Below, piece by piece: positions 10,417-22,006 of a stretch of DNA of 64,000 nucleotides (the stretch's first letter is position 1; every line of letters starts with the position of its first letter). Position numbers and translations under genes: made by a program. Location: NCBI GenBank assembly GCA_948567375.1, contig OX419756.1, positions 42,510,552 through 42,574,551 on the forward strand. The letters run 5' to 3'. Below the pieces are notes generated by a model. It was not told where the DNA came from and searched no databases. It saw only the letters and a program-made list of their open reading frames with translations. The DNA comes from Lunularia cruciata. Taxonomy: Eukaryota > Streptophyta > Marchantiopsida > Lunulariales > Lunulariaceae.

Positions 10417-12434
10417 TGTGATAGCTCAATGTTGATGTACTTATAGTATAGTCAATAAGAATAGTTTGTTCCCACAAGTATACTATTTGGAATGTGAAGG
10501 GAAACACACACTTGTCACCAAATCTAAGTTCATTTATTATCTCCTGTTTAACCTCTTGGGCAGAAAGGACTCCTAGAAGAGGGTAGTGTCACCCTTTGTG
10601 ATGCACTACAGCAAACAAATATATATCATCAACTAATCATTTTCATTCTAAAATCTAGCTAGGATTTATCTTCAAGGTGACAATTCATTCAATTCAAGTG
10701 CCATTCCATTCCAAGATATAGTACCTACAAATGTTTTCTACCATTCCCATACGGCTCAACTTGCAAGACTAAACTTTTTGCTAATTCTTGTCAAATGTTT
10801 TTGATTCTTTGGTACTGCTTGTATAGTGAGCTTCCCAATCCACTTCTTGCATAGGTTCATTTCTTTGAATTCTTAGTGCACACACTTTAGTTCTTTAATT
10901 TTCTTGGCATTATGTATTAAAGACCTATTGTAAAATTCCTCACCTCTACTCTGGTTTAGACATTGAAACAACATATAAAATGTAGGACAGAAAAATTGCA
11001 AAGAAATGAGAGCATTCTTTACTTGTAATTGAAGCTTGTATTCTAAAAGAATGAGTGAACAAAAACTAAGTGCAAGTAGAACTCTACCTAATACACTGAT
11101 TTGGCTCCAAGCCAATGGGATCAGAATCCCAAGTGAATACTAAAAATTCTAAGTCTAAGCTGTGCAGCCCTGATTCTACTATCCTAATCCTATCTTATCC
11201 TAATCATCTACAGAATGATTAGGCTTATACATGTGTCAAAGGAGATATCAAATCCCACCTAATTTAGTTTTAGTGTACAACTCCAAGTACCTATACAAAC
11301 TTGAGGGCCCTACTCTGCAAGTAGATACAACTCCAAGTGTAGTACCATTCCAAGGGCACTTGTCCTCAACTCTTTACAACTCCAAGTGCCACTTGATTTT
11401 GAGGGCACTCTTCAAAATTACGTGTGACATTGGGTGTAGGCATGACTGGCCTACTAAGAGTGCTCAATGACTGTACAACTCTGAGTAATTAATCCTTTCT
11501 AAACAGTGCTTGTCTAATTGAAGGAGTTCCCTTCTGGAAGAGTGCCTTGGGTTGGAGCTAGGGGGTGAAGTGCTTGGTTTGCCTCTCAAGTATTTGATCA
11601 ATGGATCTGTTTGGGCTTGATACCTAGCAATTTCTAGCAAGAAGGTCTGGCATACTTCATTAAACTTCTTGTCCAAGTGCTCCTTCAAGAGCATGGACAA
11701 GTTGTTCATGTGTTCCTCCTCATAGGTCTGATTCTACAAGCATTCAACCCGCATCTTCAATTCATGGTTTTTTTCCTTAGAGCCCGCACTGCTCCCTCTT
11801 CTTAGTTCATGCTTGATCATCTTCTTAGTTCTCAGCAGTGGTACTCTACATTTCAATTCTTGGTTCTCCTCCATCAAGGCACTTACCTTCAACAAGTTTG
11901 CCTTGTACAGTTCTATGGCTTTTGTTGCTTGCTTGCTCATTCACCAAGTCCTCCTTAGCCTTCCAAGTGTGACCTGCTTGTGCATGGCCTTGATGAGTGT
12001 GGTGTATTCCAACACATCATGGCACTTGGCATGGTACTAAGGCATAAGTCCTTCCAGCAAATTCAATGCAAGGTCCACAAATTGAATGACGAAGTTTGCA
12101 CCATCTTGCACCTACATGGCCTTGGATGTTGTGGGTGCCTCCTTTACTTTGATCTGCAATTTTGGTGCAGCCTCAAGAAGATCAATCAAAATGTCAAATT
12201 TTTCCTCTTCTTTGGCATTGTTGGTGATGTGATCTTCCTCTTTTGTTCAATCATCAGCCCTTCTTTCACTCTTGGCCAAAGTTCATGGTCCTTCAAGCAC
12301 TCAACCCAATCTTGCACTTCTGCTACAACTTCTTCTTCTAGAATTCTGAGGCTCAAAGGTGCCTGCTCCGGCACTCTCCCTTCTTCTTCCATGAAGTCTT
12401 CTTCATTTGTAGTGCTCTTGTCCATGTCCTGGTC
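10417..12434 (-). mobile_element. Family D element, 3' half (coiled-coil ORF relic and 3' region)
   Basis: On the minus strand, 12434 to about 11464 encodes broken coiled-coil protein (TTNEEDFMEEEGR, then LLKVSALMEENQELK, then LKEHLDKKFNEVCQTFLLEIARYQAQTDPLIKYLRG), separated by stops and frameshifts. From 11463 to 10417 there is a non-coding 3' region with a CCAAGAGGTTAAACAGG motif and a final ...GAGCTATCACA at 10417. This terminus aligns with those of C and E. The 5' half is cut off by the A-family LTR at 12435. The insertion interrupts the D' frame at 10416. Confidence 0.65.
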
Positions 12435-13314
12435 TGCAACACCCATTTGTGCATGTGTGTGGTGTTGTGATATTTAGCTTTGTATTACAAGTACTTAAGA
12501 GATATTATTTATATAGAGAAAAAGGATGGTTCTATATTAGTCATGGTTAGATAAAGTTAGTCATACTTACTTTAGAGGAAGTAGAAAAGATGAGCACCAC
12601 TATTTTGGATTTTAGTGTGTTGACTTGGTATTATTCCGAGGTGTTTGGCTTCGAGGAATGAGTTGAGAACTCTTGGGCCCGCAAGTCTTTTTGTTTTGGA
12701 TTCTTCTTTAGTCCAAGGATAGCCCATGTGAAGGAATCCTTGACTTAGTGGTTGGGTCAAGATAAGACCACATGCTTAGGAGAATATGCCCATGTGAATG
12801 GATATTCCTTTCTACTTTTTGACTTTACTTGACTTTTAGTCTAGTAACTTGAGTTACTATGGTAATTAGTAACTTTGGTACGTAACTATTTCACAAGTAT
12901 ACAAACAAGGGATGAGGAGGTACTCATCATCCTTTCATTTGCAACTATCTCTCTCTCATTGAGTTCTCTAGTGAGCAATGTCTTGAGTCTTGGAGTGTTA
13001 GCCTTGGAAGAGTATGATGGAGTTTGGGTTCCTTGCATTCTTAGTCCATGGTGCGCTACCATAATAGCCATCAGATTTTCATCCTGAGTGAGAGACAGGC
13101 CGACTCACATTTTTGGTTCCGTTGCCGAGACCTCTCTAGAAGGCAAGATAATGTTCCGCGTTCAATTCTACATTAGGCAGAAGGAGGCTATGAGAGCTCA
13201 CTTGGAGAGAACATTAGGAGAAGAAAGGGCTGAACTTATGTTAGAGAACCAAGATCCATTTGTATACCCTGTAGTTCATTATGATGTCTTTAAGGTGATT
13301 TGTACATCTTGTAC
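12435..13314 (+). mobile_element. Family A 5' LTR plus leader, truncated
   Basis: The LTR occupies 12435-13109 (starts TGCAACACCC, ends GACTCACA). A primer-binding region follows at about 13114-13131 (TGGTTCCGTTGCCGAGA), then leader sequence up to 13314. There it stops abruptly against the LTR of the minus-strand A element. In the intact element the leader continues differently (ACATGAGAGG). The rest of this plus-strand copy is not found in the window. Confidence 0.8.
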
Positions 13315-14006
13315 TATGAGCCGGCCTGTCTCTCACTTAGGATGAACCTCTAATGGCTATTATGGTAGCACACCATGGACTAAGAATGCAAGGAACCCAA
13401 ACTCCATCATACTCCTCCAAGGCTAACACTCCAAGACTCAAGACATTGCTCACTAGAGAACTCAATGAGAGAGAGATCGTTACAAATGAAAGGATGATGA
13501 GTACCTCCTCACCCCTTGTTTATATACTTGTGAAATAGTTACATACCAAAGTTACTAATTAACGTTGTAACTCAAGTTACCAGACTAAAAGTCAAGTAAA
13601 GTCAAAAAGTAGAAAGGAATATCCATTCACATGGGCATATTCCCCTAAGCATGTGGTCTTATCTTGACCCAACCACTAAGTCAAGGATTCCTTCACATGG
13701 GCTATCCTTGGACTAAACAAGAATCCAAAACAAAAAGGCTTGCGGGCCTAAGAGTTCTCAATTCTTTCTTCAAAGCCAAACACCTAGGAATAATACCAAG
13801 TCAACACACTAAAATCCAAAATAGTGGTGCTCATCTTTTCTACTTCCTCTAAAGTAAGGTCCTCTCTATCTTAGTGATGACTAACTTTAGCTAACCATGA
13901 TGAATATAGAACCATCCTTTATCTCTATATAATTAATATCTCTTAAGTACTTGTAATACCAAGCTAAATATCACAATACCACACACATGCACAAATGGGT
14001 GTTACA
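13315..14006 (-). mobile_element. 3' LTR of the outer A element
   Basis: 692 bp, the same length as the intact LTRs. On the minus strand it starts TGTAACACCC at 14006 and ends at 13315 with CATA instead of CACA. The polypurine tract just inside it (about 14007-14020) reads CCGGGGATAAA on the minus strand. Confidence 0.9.
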
Positions 14007-14018
14007 TTTATCCCCGGA

Positions 14019-17000
14019 CTAAGTTTTCACTTTGTCCTCAAAGTGAAGGTCTCTCTTCCTTCTATGGTACATCTTCAACTTATCATGGTTAATCCTATCA
14101 AAGTGTCTTCCTCCCAACTCCTTGAGATCATAGGTGTAATTGCCCCACACCTTCTCCACTATGAAAGGTCCAAAGTACTTAGGCAAAAACTTCTTTTGCA
14201 CTCTCTTGAATCGAATGGAATCAAACAACATTACCCAATCACCTTCTTTGAAAGTCTCCACCTTCTTCTTTCCTTGCCTCTTGTCATAGCTCTCCTTTTG
14301 TTTCCTTTGGGCTTGCTCCACTCAAACCATAGCAACTGCTCTTGTCTCTTCCAACTCCATGAGTTGATCCTTCCTTGACTTCTCTGCATCACCTCCTTGT
14401 GCTTTCTTCAATCTCCTATGAATGCTTTGGAAGGTAGGAAGATCAAAGTGAATAGGTAAGGTAGACTCAATACCATACACCAATTGAAATGGAGAATATC
14501 TGGTAGAAGTCTTCATGGTTATCCTATACTCCCACAAAACTGCATGAATCCTCTTGTCCTAATGATGTTTAGCCCCCTCCATTTCTGCATCTTTGGCCAA
14601 CATCATGCACAAGGTCTGATTGGTTCTCTTTGCCAAGCCATTGGAATTTGGCTTATAGGATGTAGTTACTCTATGTGTGATAGAGAAATGTCGTAGCATG
14701 GCTGTAGTAATGCTTCTTGTAAACTCTCCTCCTCTATCAGAAACCAACTCCAAAGGGCATCCAAACCTAGTGATAATGCGTTCATAAAGAAATCTACCCA
14801 CTTCATCTTCATTCTTGTCCCTCAATGGTCTAACCTCAACCCACTTGGTAAGGTAATCAGTAACTGCCACAATGTACCAATTGTTCCTTGGGGTTCTATT
14901 GAGAGGACTTACAAAATCAATTACCCACTTCTAAAAAGGTCCTAGCAATGGAATTGATCTAAGTGGTGGAGTGGATGTAGACTTTCTAGCAAAAGCTTGA
15001 CAAACATGACAAGTTTTGCAATAATCAAGACAATCCTTGAAAATCCCTCTCCAATGGTAACCTGCATCTAGAATCTTGAAAGCAGTCACCTTTCTTGCAA
15101 AGTGTCCTCCACATACTAAACCTTCATGAAACTCCTTTATGAGTAGGATAGACTCTTCCTTACCCACTGCTCTTTGAAGTAGACCATCTGCTCCTTGGTG
15201 AAAAAGAATATCCTCCACCATTGTGTAAGGTCTAGATCTTGCTGCAAGGGCCTTCCTCTCCCTAGCATGCATCCCTTATGGATAGTTACCTCTTGTCACA
15301 AAATCCACAATCTTCTTGTACTCCATTGGAACCTCTTGAGTGATTGACATTTTCATGAGCTCCTCATCTGGGAAGGAATCATCCATTGGCTCATCTCCAT
15401 CATGATCATAGGCTCTAGATAACAAATCAGCATTTGCATGTTTCTTTCTTGGCCTATCTTCAATGGTGTAGTCATACTCAGACAAGAGTATCGTCCACCT
15501 TGCTAGTCTCCCTTCAACTTTATGCTTGTGAAGATGTACTTCAAAGCCTTGTGATCCGTGACAATGGTGGCTTTCCCTCCAATCAAGTAGTGTCTAAACT
15601 TCTTGAGACCAAAGATCACTGCCAACCCTTCTCTCTCCGTGACAAAGTAGTTCTTCTCTACTGAAACCATCTGCCTACTAGCATAAGCTATTGGATGATC
15701 ATGCCCATCTTGGTCTAATTGACTAAGAGTGCATCCTATAGCTACATTAGAAGCATCGGTGTAGAGGATGAAAGGCTTACTCCAATCAGGTTTAGCAAGA
15801 ATTGGAGCTACAACAAGGGATTTCTTGAGCTCCTCAAAAGATTTGAGAGCCTCCTTGTCCTCCAAAATCACCATGTAATCTACACTCTTCTTCATGTAGA
15901 TGGTCAATGCATAAGCCTTGTTGGAAAATGAGAAGATGAACCTCCTATAGTATCCAACCATCCCCAAGAATTGGCGTAACTTTGTCAAGCTTGAAGGGAA
16001 TGGAAGGTCTGAGATTTTCCTCACCTTCCCAAGATCAATTGCTATTCCATGCTTGGAGATGATGTGCCCTAAAAGTAGACCTTCTTCACATCCAAAAATG
16101 CACTTCTCTGGTTTGAGTGATGCATTTGCCTCATCCAAGCATTGCAAGACTTTGATTAGGTGCTCAAAGTGCTCCTCCTTGCTCCCATAGACACAAAAGT
16201 CATCAATGAAGTCTCTCACAAATTTCCCAATGAAAGGTTCAAATACCTTGTTCATGAACCGTTGGAATGTGGCTGGAGCATTGCAAAGCCCAAAAGGCAT
16301 GACCTTGAAAGCGTAATTTCCCCAAGGTGTGGTGAATGTGGTGAGTTGTTGATGCTCAGTTGCAATCTTGATTTGGTTATATCCACTATAACCATCTCCA
16401 AAAGTGTACCTCTCATGACCTGCAACCTCCTCCAAGATCTCATCAATGAACGGCAATGGGTAGTAGTCCTTCTTGGTAACAGCATTGAGCTTCTTGTAAT
16501 CCACACATACCCGAAGCTTGCTATTCTTTTTCTTCACAATGAAAATTGGAGACACCCATTCTGAATTCTCCATCTCAAAGATAAATCCAGCCTCCTTGAG
16601 CTTATCAATCTCCTCCTTCACAATCAAAAATATTGGTGGGCCAATGCGATATTGTTTTTGGTGGATTGGTCTTGTATGTGACTCCACCTCTATCTTGTGC
16701 TCCTCCAGGTGACTTCCTTCAAATCCTTGTAACTAAAAGTAAACACATGGATGAACTTGCGGAAAATCTCCTCAAATCTTACTTTCTCCTCCTTGGTAAC
16801 ATTTGGGCCATACTTGAGGGAAGATAACCTTCTCTCTACCTCCTTAAGTGTCAATGGTGATTTGTTGGGGTCCTTCAAAACCTCTGGCTTAGATGCAAAA
16901 TCCATAGTACACAAAGGATACACATCTAAATCAGATTCAAATTCATCCTCCTCCGTGGAAGTCTCCTCTTCCATGCTTGTGTCCACACCTGAAGCTCCTT

Positions 17001-18879
17001 CTTCAGAATCTGATTCCCAATAATCAGAAGATGGTGTATCTGAATGTGAAGTGTTGGTGGTGTTAGTCACAAGAACTGTGACTCTATGGTTTGATGGCCC
17101 AATCCTCAAGTACCCTTTGTGCCATCAATCAATTGTGCGTGCTACTCTCAACCATGGCCTCCCAAGAAGTAAGTCATAGCTTGAATCCTTCAAGACTTGG
17201 AAAGTCATGAGATTTTGAACTTCCATAATTGAAACTACCACTTTATTCATCACCCCTACAAGTTGAACTTGTTGCTTGTTTGCCATGCTCACCACAAATG
17301 TTGAAGGTCTTGAGGGTATCATACCCAACTTCTTCATCAACCTTTCTGACATGGCATTCACTGCTGATCCTCCATCAACCAATGCATCCTTGATGTTGTG
17401 ACCATTCACTCTCATATCAATCTTGGAGGCATATTCACAAGCCTCCCATGGTGCTGGCTTGGCATCCACCACCCCCATTGATACATGAGCTTTTTCCTTC
17501 TTCTTCTTCTTCTTGCTCCTTGTAGAACTCAAACCACCTCTAAGCTCCTTTCTCAAGGTAGGGTTCAAAGCAATCAATTGGCCCACTATGATGTTAGCCT
17601 TGTGAGTACCAACATCTTCCAACACATTGTTCCATTGTTGCTTTGAGATCAAGAAGTCCTCCATCCACAACTTCTTCCTTGGAGTCTTTGCTGTTGATAA
17701 TGTTGAGGTAGGAGTGCTCCTAGTAGACATAGGAGTATCCTTGCTTGGAGTAAATCCTTGAGAAGAGTGAACATCCTCAGCAAAACGAGCTCTCTTCTTC
17801 TCTTGTGCCAAAAGCTCCAAATTAAGACTCTTGGAGTTTGAGCACTCTCCCTTCTCATACTTGCACTCCACCACATCTATGGATGCTATCCCCTTACCTT
17901 TGTTGGGATTAGGAGCCACTTGGGTTTCACTAACTCCCTCTTTCCCTCTATTGGCTCCCTCATAACCCCTTCCTCCATGGTAAGTGGAATTTGGGCAATT
18001 CCTTTGGATATGGCCTCTTCCTCCACAACCAAAACAATTTCTATCATTGAAATTGTTGGCTGGTTGAACTCCTCTATATGGATAGTTTCCATAACTCCTA
18101 GGCCCTCTCCCTACATTCTGATCCACCTGTCTCTTCTCCCATAGTTGCACCACATTGATCTTGAGATTTGCAAGTTGTTCTGTGATGGTTTGAAGTGGAT
18201 CTTTTGGTGGAGGTGCAAGAACTGGAGCAACCACTACTTGAGGTGCAACTGGTTCCACCAAAGTATCAGAAGTTCCACCATACTTGTAGCCTTGAGGAGG
18301 ATGCACAACCTCCTTCACCACCAAATCACTCTCATCCTCTTCCAAACTCTCCTCCATACGAATTGTGATCTTGATAGCTTCAACCTTGGAAGAAGGTTTC
18401 TCATATCTCACCTTGCTTCTAATTGGTGGTCTCAACCCTCCCACAAAATTCTTGGTGAGCATGGCCTCTATGCCAATCATTGTAGTCTCCACATCATCCC
18501 CACCCTTCTTCAACACTATGCAAAATTTGAACACTAACTTTTCCACTCTTTCCACATAGACTCTCACTTTCTCTCCTTCTCCTTGCTTGAGAAATGTAAC
18601 CTCACTCATCAATCTCTCATCACTCTCATCAGAAAGAAAGTTCTCAATGAGTGTTGAAGTCAAAGTCTCCCAAGACTCCTCTTCTCCATCTCTCCTCTCT
18701 CTCTTTTGGTATTCTGACTCATACTATGTAAGTGCTACATCCTCAAAGAAATCTGGTAATAATGAGGCCCACTCATTCTTCCTCCTCTCATTGTTTCCTA
18801 TGCAAGCTCTCTTGAAGTCTCTCACAAAGGCCTCCACATCTTCTCCATCCTTGCCAAAGAAAACTGGAAGTTTCCCCAT
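14019..18879 (-). pseudogene. Outer A element gag-pol polyprotein (decayed)
   Basis: Homologous along its whole length to the intact 1608-aa polyprotein at 22007-26833. The ATG at 18879 matches the intact start. Damage includes a Trp-to-TAG stop at 18724-18726, a stop near 17127, and frame changes near 16690, 15500, 15275, 14900, 14550 and 14320. The original stop codon is also mutated, so the last frame reads on for a few codons. RT (about 16550-15700), RNase H and integrase blocks are still recognisable. It cannot make a full-length polyprotein. Confidence 0.9.
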
Positions 18880-19110
18880 CTTAACCTCTCACTATCTTTC
18901 TTTCTCTCAATTTTTTTCTCTTTTCTTTTCTCTCACTCTATTACTAATAGAGTATATACATGACTAACACCATCTGAGAATAATCCACCCTAGGGAACAC
19001 AAAAGGTTCAGGTTGCTCCAAGATTTCTATAGCAACATCAAATCCTAGAGTGCATATTAATCGAACCCTCATGGATAGTTTATCCATAAGTTGAAAGATT
19101 ATCTCCATCA

Positions 19111-19584
19111 CTAATCTTGAGAACTAGCTAATGAAGGTGGTAGTATTTCTATAGCTGTACTAAGACTCTCTCCAAGATCCTTCACCAAAGACTCCAAAAT
19201 TGATTTTACTCCACTACACTCATGTCCTTTTGGAAGTCCTTCAACTCCACAAACCTCACACAACTCCTTGGTCTTAGATCTTCTCCTTCCCAATCTTGGT
19301 GAAGAAGGTCCAACATGCAAACCCAAGTCAAGTAAGCCTCTCCTTTCCCTCAATCTCTTGCTCTCAAAGGTCAATGGACATGAAATTGCCTTATGTCCCT
19401 TCTCTCCACATAGAAAGCACTTACACTCACTCTTTCCTCCAAGTGGTGTAGGTTTTTAGATCCTCTCAATACTCTCTTCAAATTCTATTGTAAACTCTCT
19501 TTTCCTCAAATCTACCCCTACAATCACCTCAAACCCTTGGAGAACCTTGCATAATCTTAATTTCCACTCTTGATGACCCTCCAT
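19111..19584 (-). pseudogene. Leader zinc-knuckle ORF of the outer A element (one stop)
   Basis: Counterpart of the intact ORF at 21295-21768. The ATG at 19584 is conserved and the C-terminus matches (LPPSLASSQD). A CAA-to-TAA change near 19459 places a stop before the zinc knuckle. The rest of the frame, including the GEKGH knuckle region, remains open. Confidence 0.75.
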
Positions 19585-19742
19585 GTTCCCAAGATGAATC
19601 TAAACACTCAAACATACATTTTGTTGCTCTCAAACTCCTCATGCATGAGATCTCCACTCTGTAGAATTGACCCTTCCTCACAATGTCACTAAAATCTCCC
19701 AACTTGTACGTCACAGTCCTCTGAAATTTTGCACACTTGATC

Positions 19743-20434
19743 TGTAACACCCATTTGTGCATGTGTGTGGTATTGTGATATTTAGCTTGGTATTACAAGT
19801 ACTTAAGAGATATTATTTATATAGAGATAAAGGATGGTTCTATATTAGTCATGGTTAGCTAAAGTTAGTCATAGCTAAGATAGATGGGACCTTACTTTAG
19901 AGGAAGTAGAAAAGATGAGCACCACTATTTTGGATTTTAGTGTGTTGACTTGGTATTATTCCTAGGTGTTTGGCTTTGAGGAAAGAGTTGAGAACTCTTG
20001 GGCCCGCAAGCCTTTTTGTTTTGGATTCTTCTTTAGTCCAAGGATAGCCCATGTGAAGGAATCCTTGCTTTAGTGGTTGGGTCAAGATAAGACCACATGC
20101 TTAGGGGAATATGCCCATGTGAATGGATATTCCTTTCTACTTTTTGACTTTACTTGACTTTTAGTCTAGTAACTTGAGTTACTACGGTAATTAGTAACTT
20201 TGGTACGTAACTATTTCACAAGTATATAAACAAGGAGTGAGGAGGTACTCATCATCCTTTCATTTGCAACTATCTCTCTCTCATTGAGTTCTCTAGTGAG
20301 CAATGTCTTGAGTCTTGGAGTGTTAGCCTTGGAGGAGTATGATGGAGTTGGGGTTCCTTGCCTTCTTAGTCCATGGTGCGCTACCATAATAGCCATCAGA
20401 GGTTCATCCTGAGTGAGAGACAGGCCGGCTCACA
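19743..20434 (+). mobile_element. 5' LTR of the inner A element
   Basis: 692 bp from TGTAACACCC to GGCTCACA. A TATA-like TTTATATAG lies about 75 bp from the start (near 19815), a plausible promoter for genomic RNA; the transcription start is not visible. Confidence 0.95.
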
Positions 20435-20438
20435 TTTT

Positions 20439-20456
20439 TGGTTCCGTTGCCGGGAC
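20439..20456 (+). promoter_or_regulatory. Primer-binding site, variant of the tRNA-Asp type
   Basis: TGGTTCCGTTGCCGGGAC lies four bases after the LTR. Many plant Gypsy elements use TGGCGCCGTTGCCGGGGA, complementary to the 3' end of tRNA-Asp. Here two bases next to TGG differ and one G is missing. The match is good but not perfect, so the actual primer tRNA is inferred. Confidence 0.6.
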
Positions 20457-21294
20457 CTCTCTAGAAGGCAAGATAATGTTCCGCGTCCAATTCTACATTA
20501 GGCAGAAGGAGGCTATGAGAGCTCACTTGGAGAGAACATTAGGAGAGGAGAGGGCTGAACTTATGTTAGAGAACCAAGATCCATTTGTATACCCTGTAGT
20601 TCATTATGATGTCTTTGAGGTGATTTTGTACATCTTGTACACATGAGAGGAATTGGAGAGATTGTGTGAGGTGGATTGCAGATTTTGGGGATTAAGGTGA
20701 TTTTGGGCAAAATCTCAAGTTTGAGATCTGGACTTGAGATTTCTACACATGATAGCTTGGGTTATCTTTCAGTTAGCACATTTGAAATTATTGAGAAAGC
20801 TTCTATGCGCACTAGGCTAGAATTTTTGAAAGTTGATAGGGTAAAGTGCTCCCGCAACTGCATGCTCTCTGGAAAATTGTACAGAGTCTGCCATTTCTTC
20901 AATGTTTAGTGAATTGTCCTGAAAATTTCCAAGAAAATTCAGTGCATTGTATCCTACCTGGTGCCACAAAAATTAGAGAGAGATCATTTTTGCGCAGTGC
21001 GTTATGAGTTTTTGAAGTGAGGGGGGTGGTTTTCAGACCAAATCTGAAATATGGGTGCTGAATAGAAAGGTGTCTAGGCCAAATGGCTCGATGAAAAGAT
21101 CTAAAATTTTGCAGGGAGGGACGCCCTAGAGTTGTGATCAAGTGTGGAAAATTTCAGAGGACTGTGACATATTAGTTGGGAGATTTGAGTGACATTGTGA
21201 GGAAGGGTCAATTCTGCAGAGTGGAGATCTCATGCATGAGAAGTTTGAGATCAACAAAAAGCATGTTTGAGTGTTTAGATTCATCTTGGGGAAC

Positions 21295-21768
21295 ATGGAG
21301 AGTCATCAAGAGTGGAAATTGAGATTATGCAAGGTTCCCAAAGGGTTTGAGGTGATTGTAGGGGTGGATTTGAGGAAAAGAGAGTTTACAATAGAATTTG
21401 AAGAGAGTGTTGAGAGGATCCAAAAACCTACACCACTTGGAGGAAAGAGTGAGTCTAAGTGCTTTCTATGTGGAGAGAAGGGACATAAGGCAAGTTCATG
21501 TCCATTAACCTTTGAGAGCAAGAGATTGAGGGAAAGGAGAGGCTTACTTGACTTGGGTTTGCATGTTGGACCTTCTTCACCAAGATTGGGAGGGAGAAGA
21601 TCTAAGACCAAGGAGTTGTGTGAGGTTTGTGGAGTTGAAGGACTTCCAAAAGGACATGAGTGTAGTGGAGTAAAAGCACTTTTGGAAACTTTGGTGAAGG
21701 ATCTTGGAGAGAGTCTTAGTACAGCTACAAAAATACTACCACCTTCATCAGCTAGTTCTCAAGATTAG
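21295..21768 (+). CDS. Small zinc-knuckle protein in the leader of the A element
   Basis: A 157-aa ORF starting ATG at 21295, between primer site and gag, in its own frame. The N-terminal half reads WKLRLCKVPKGFEVIVGV (beta-rich, no known fold recognised). Near residues 55-70 is a CCHC knuckle, CFLCGEKGHKASSC. A second Cys/His cluster follows (CEVCGVEGLPKGHEC), then a Leu-rich C-terminus. Its counterpart in the outer copy keeps most of the frame, which suggests a real product. A nucleic-acid-binding accessory role is inferred from the knuckle. It is not needed for the usual Gypsy layout. Confidence 0.6.
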   Translation: MESHQEWKLRLCKVPKGFEVIVGVDLRKREFTIEFEESVERIQKPTPLGGKSESKCFLCGEKGHKASSCPLTFESKRLRERRGLLDLGLHVGPSSPRLGGRRSKTKELCEVCGVEGLPKGHECSGVKALLETLVKDLGESLSTATKILPPSSASSQD

Positions 21769-22006
21769 TGATGGAGATAATCTTTCAACTTATGGATAAA
21801 CTATCCATGAGAGTTAGATTAATATGCACTCTAGGATTTGATGTTGGTATAGAAATCTTGGAGCAACCTGAACCTTTTGTGTTCCCTAGAGTGGATTATT
21901 CTCAGATGGTGTTAGTCATGTATATACTCTATTAGTAATAGAGTGAGAGAAAAGAAAAGAGAAAAAAAAAAAAATTAAGAGAAAAGAAAGATAGTGAGGG
22001 GTTAAG

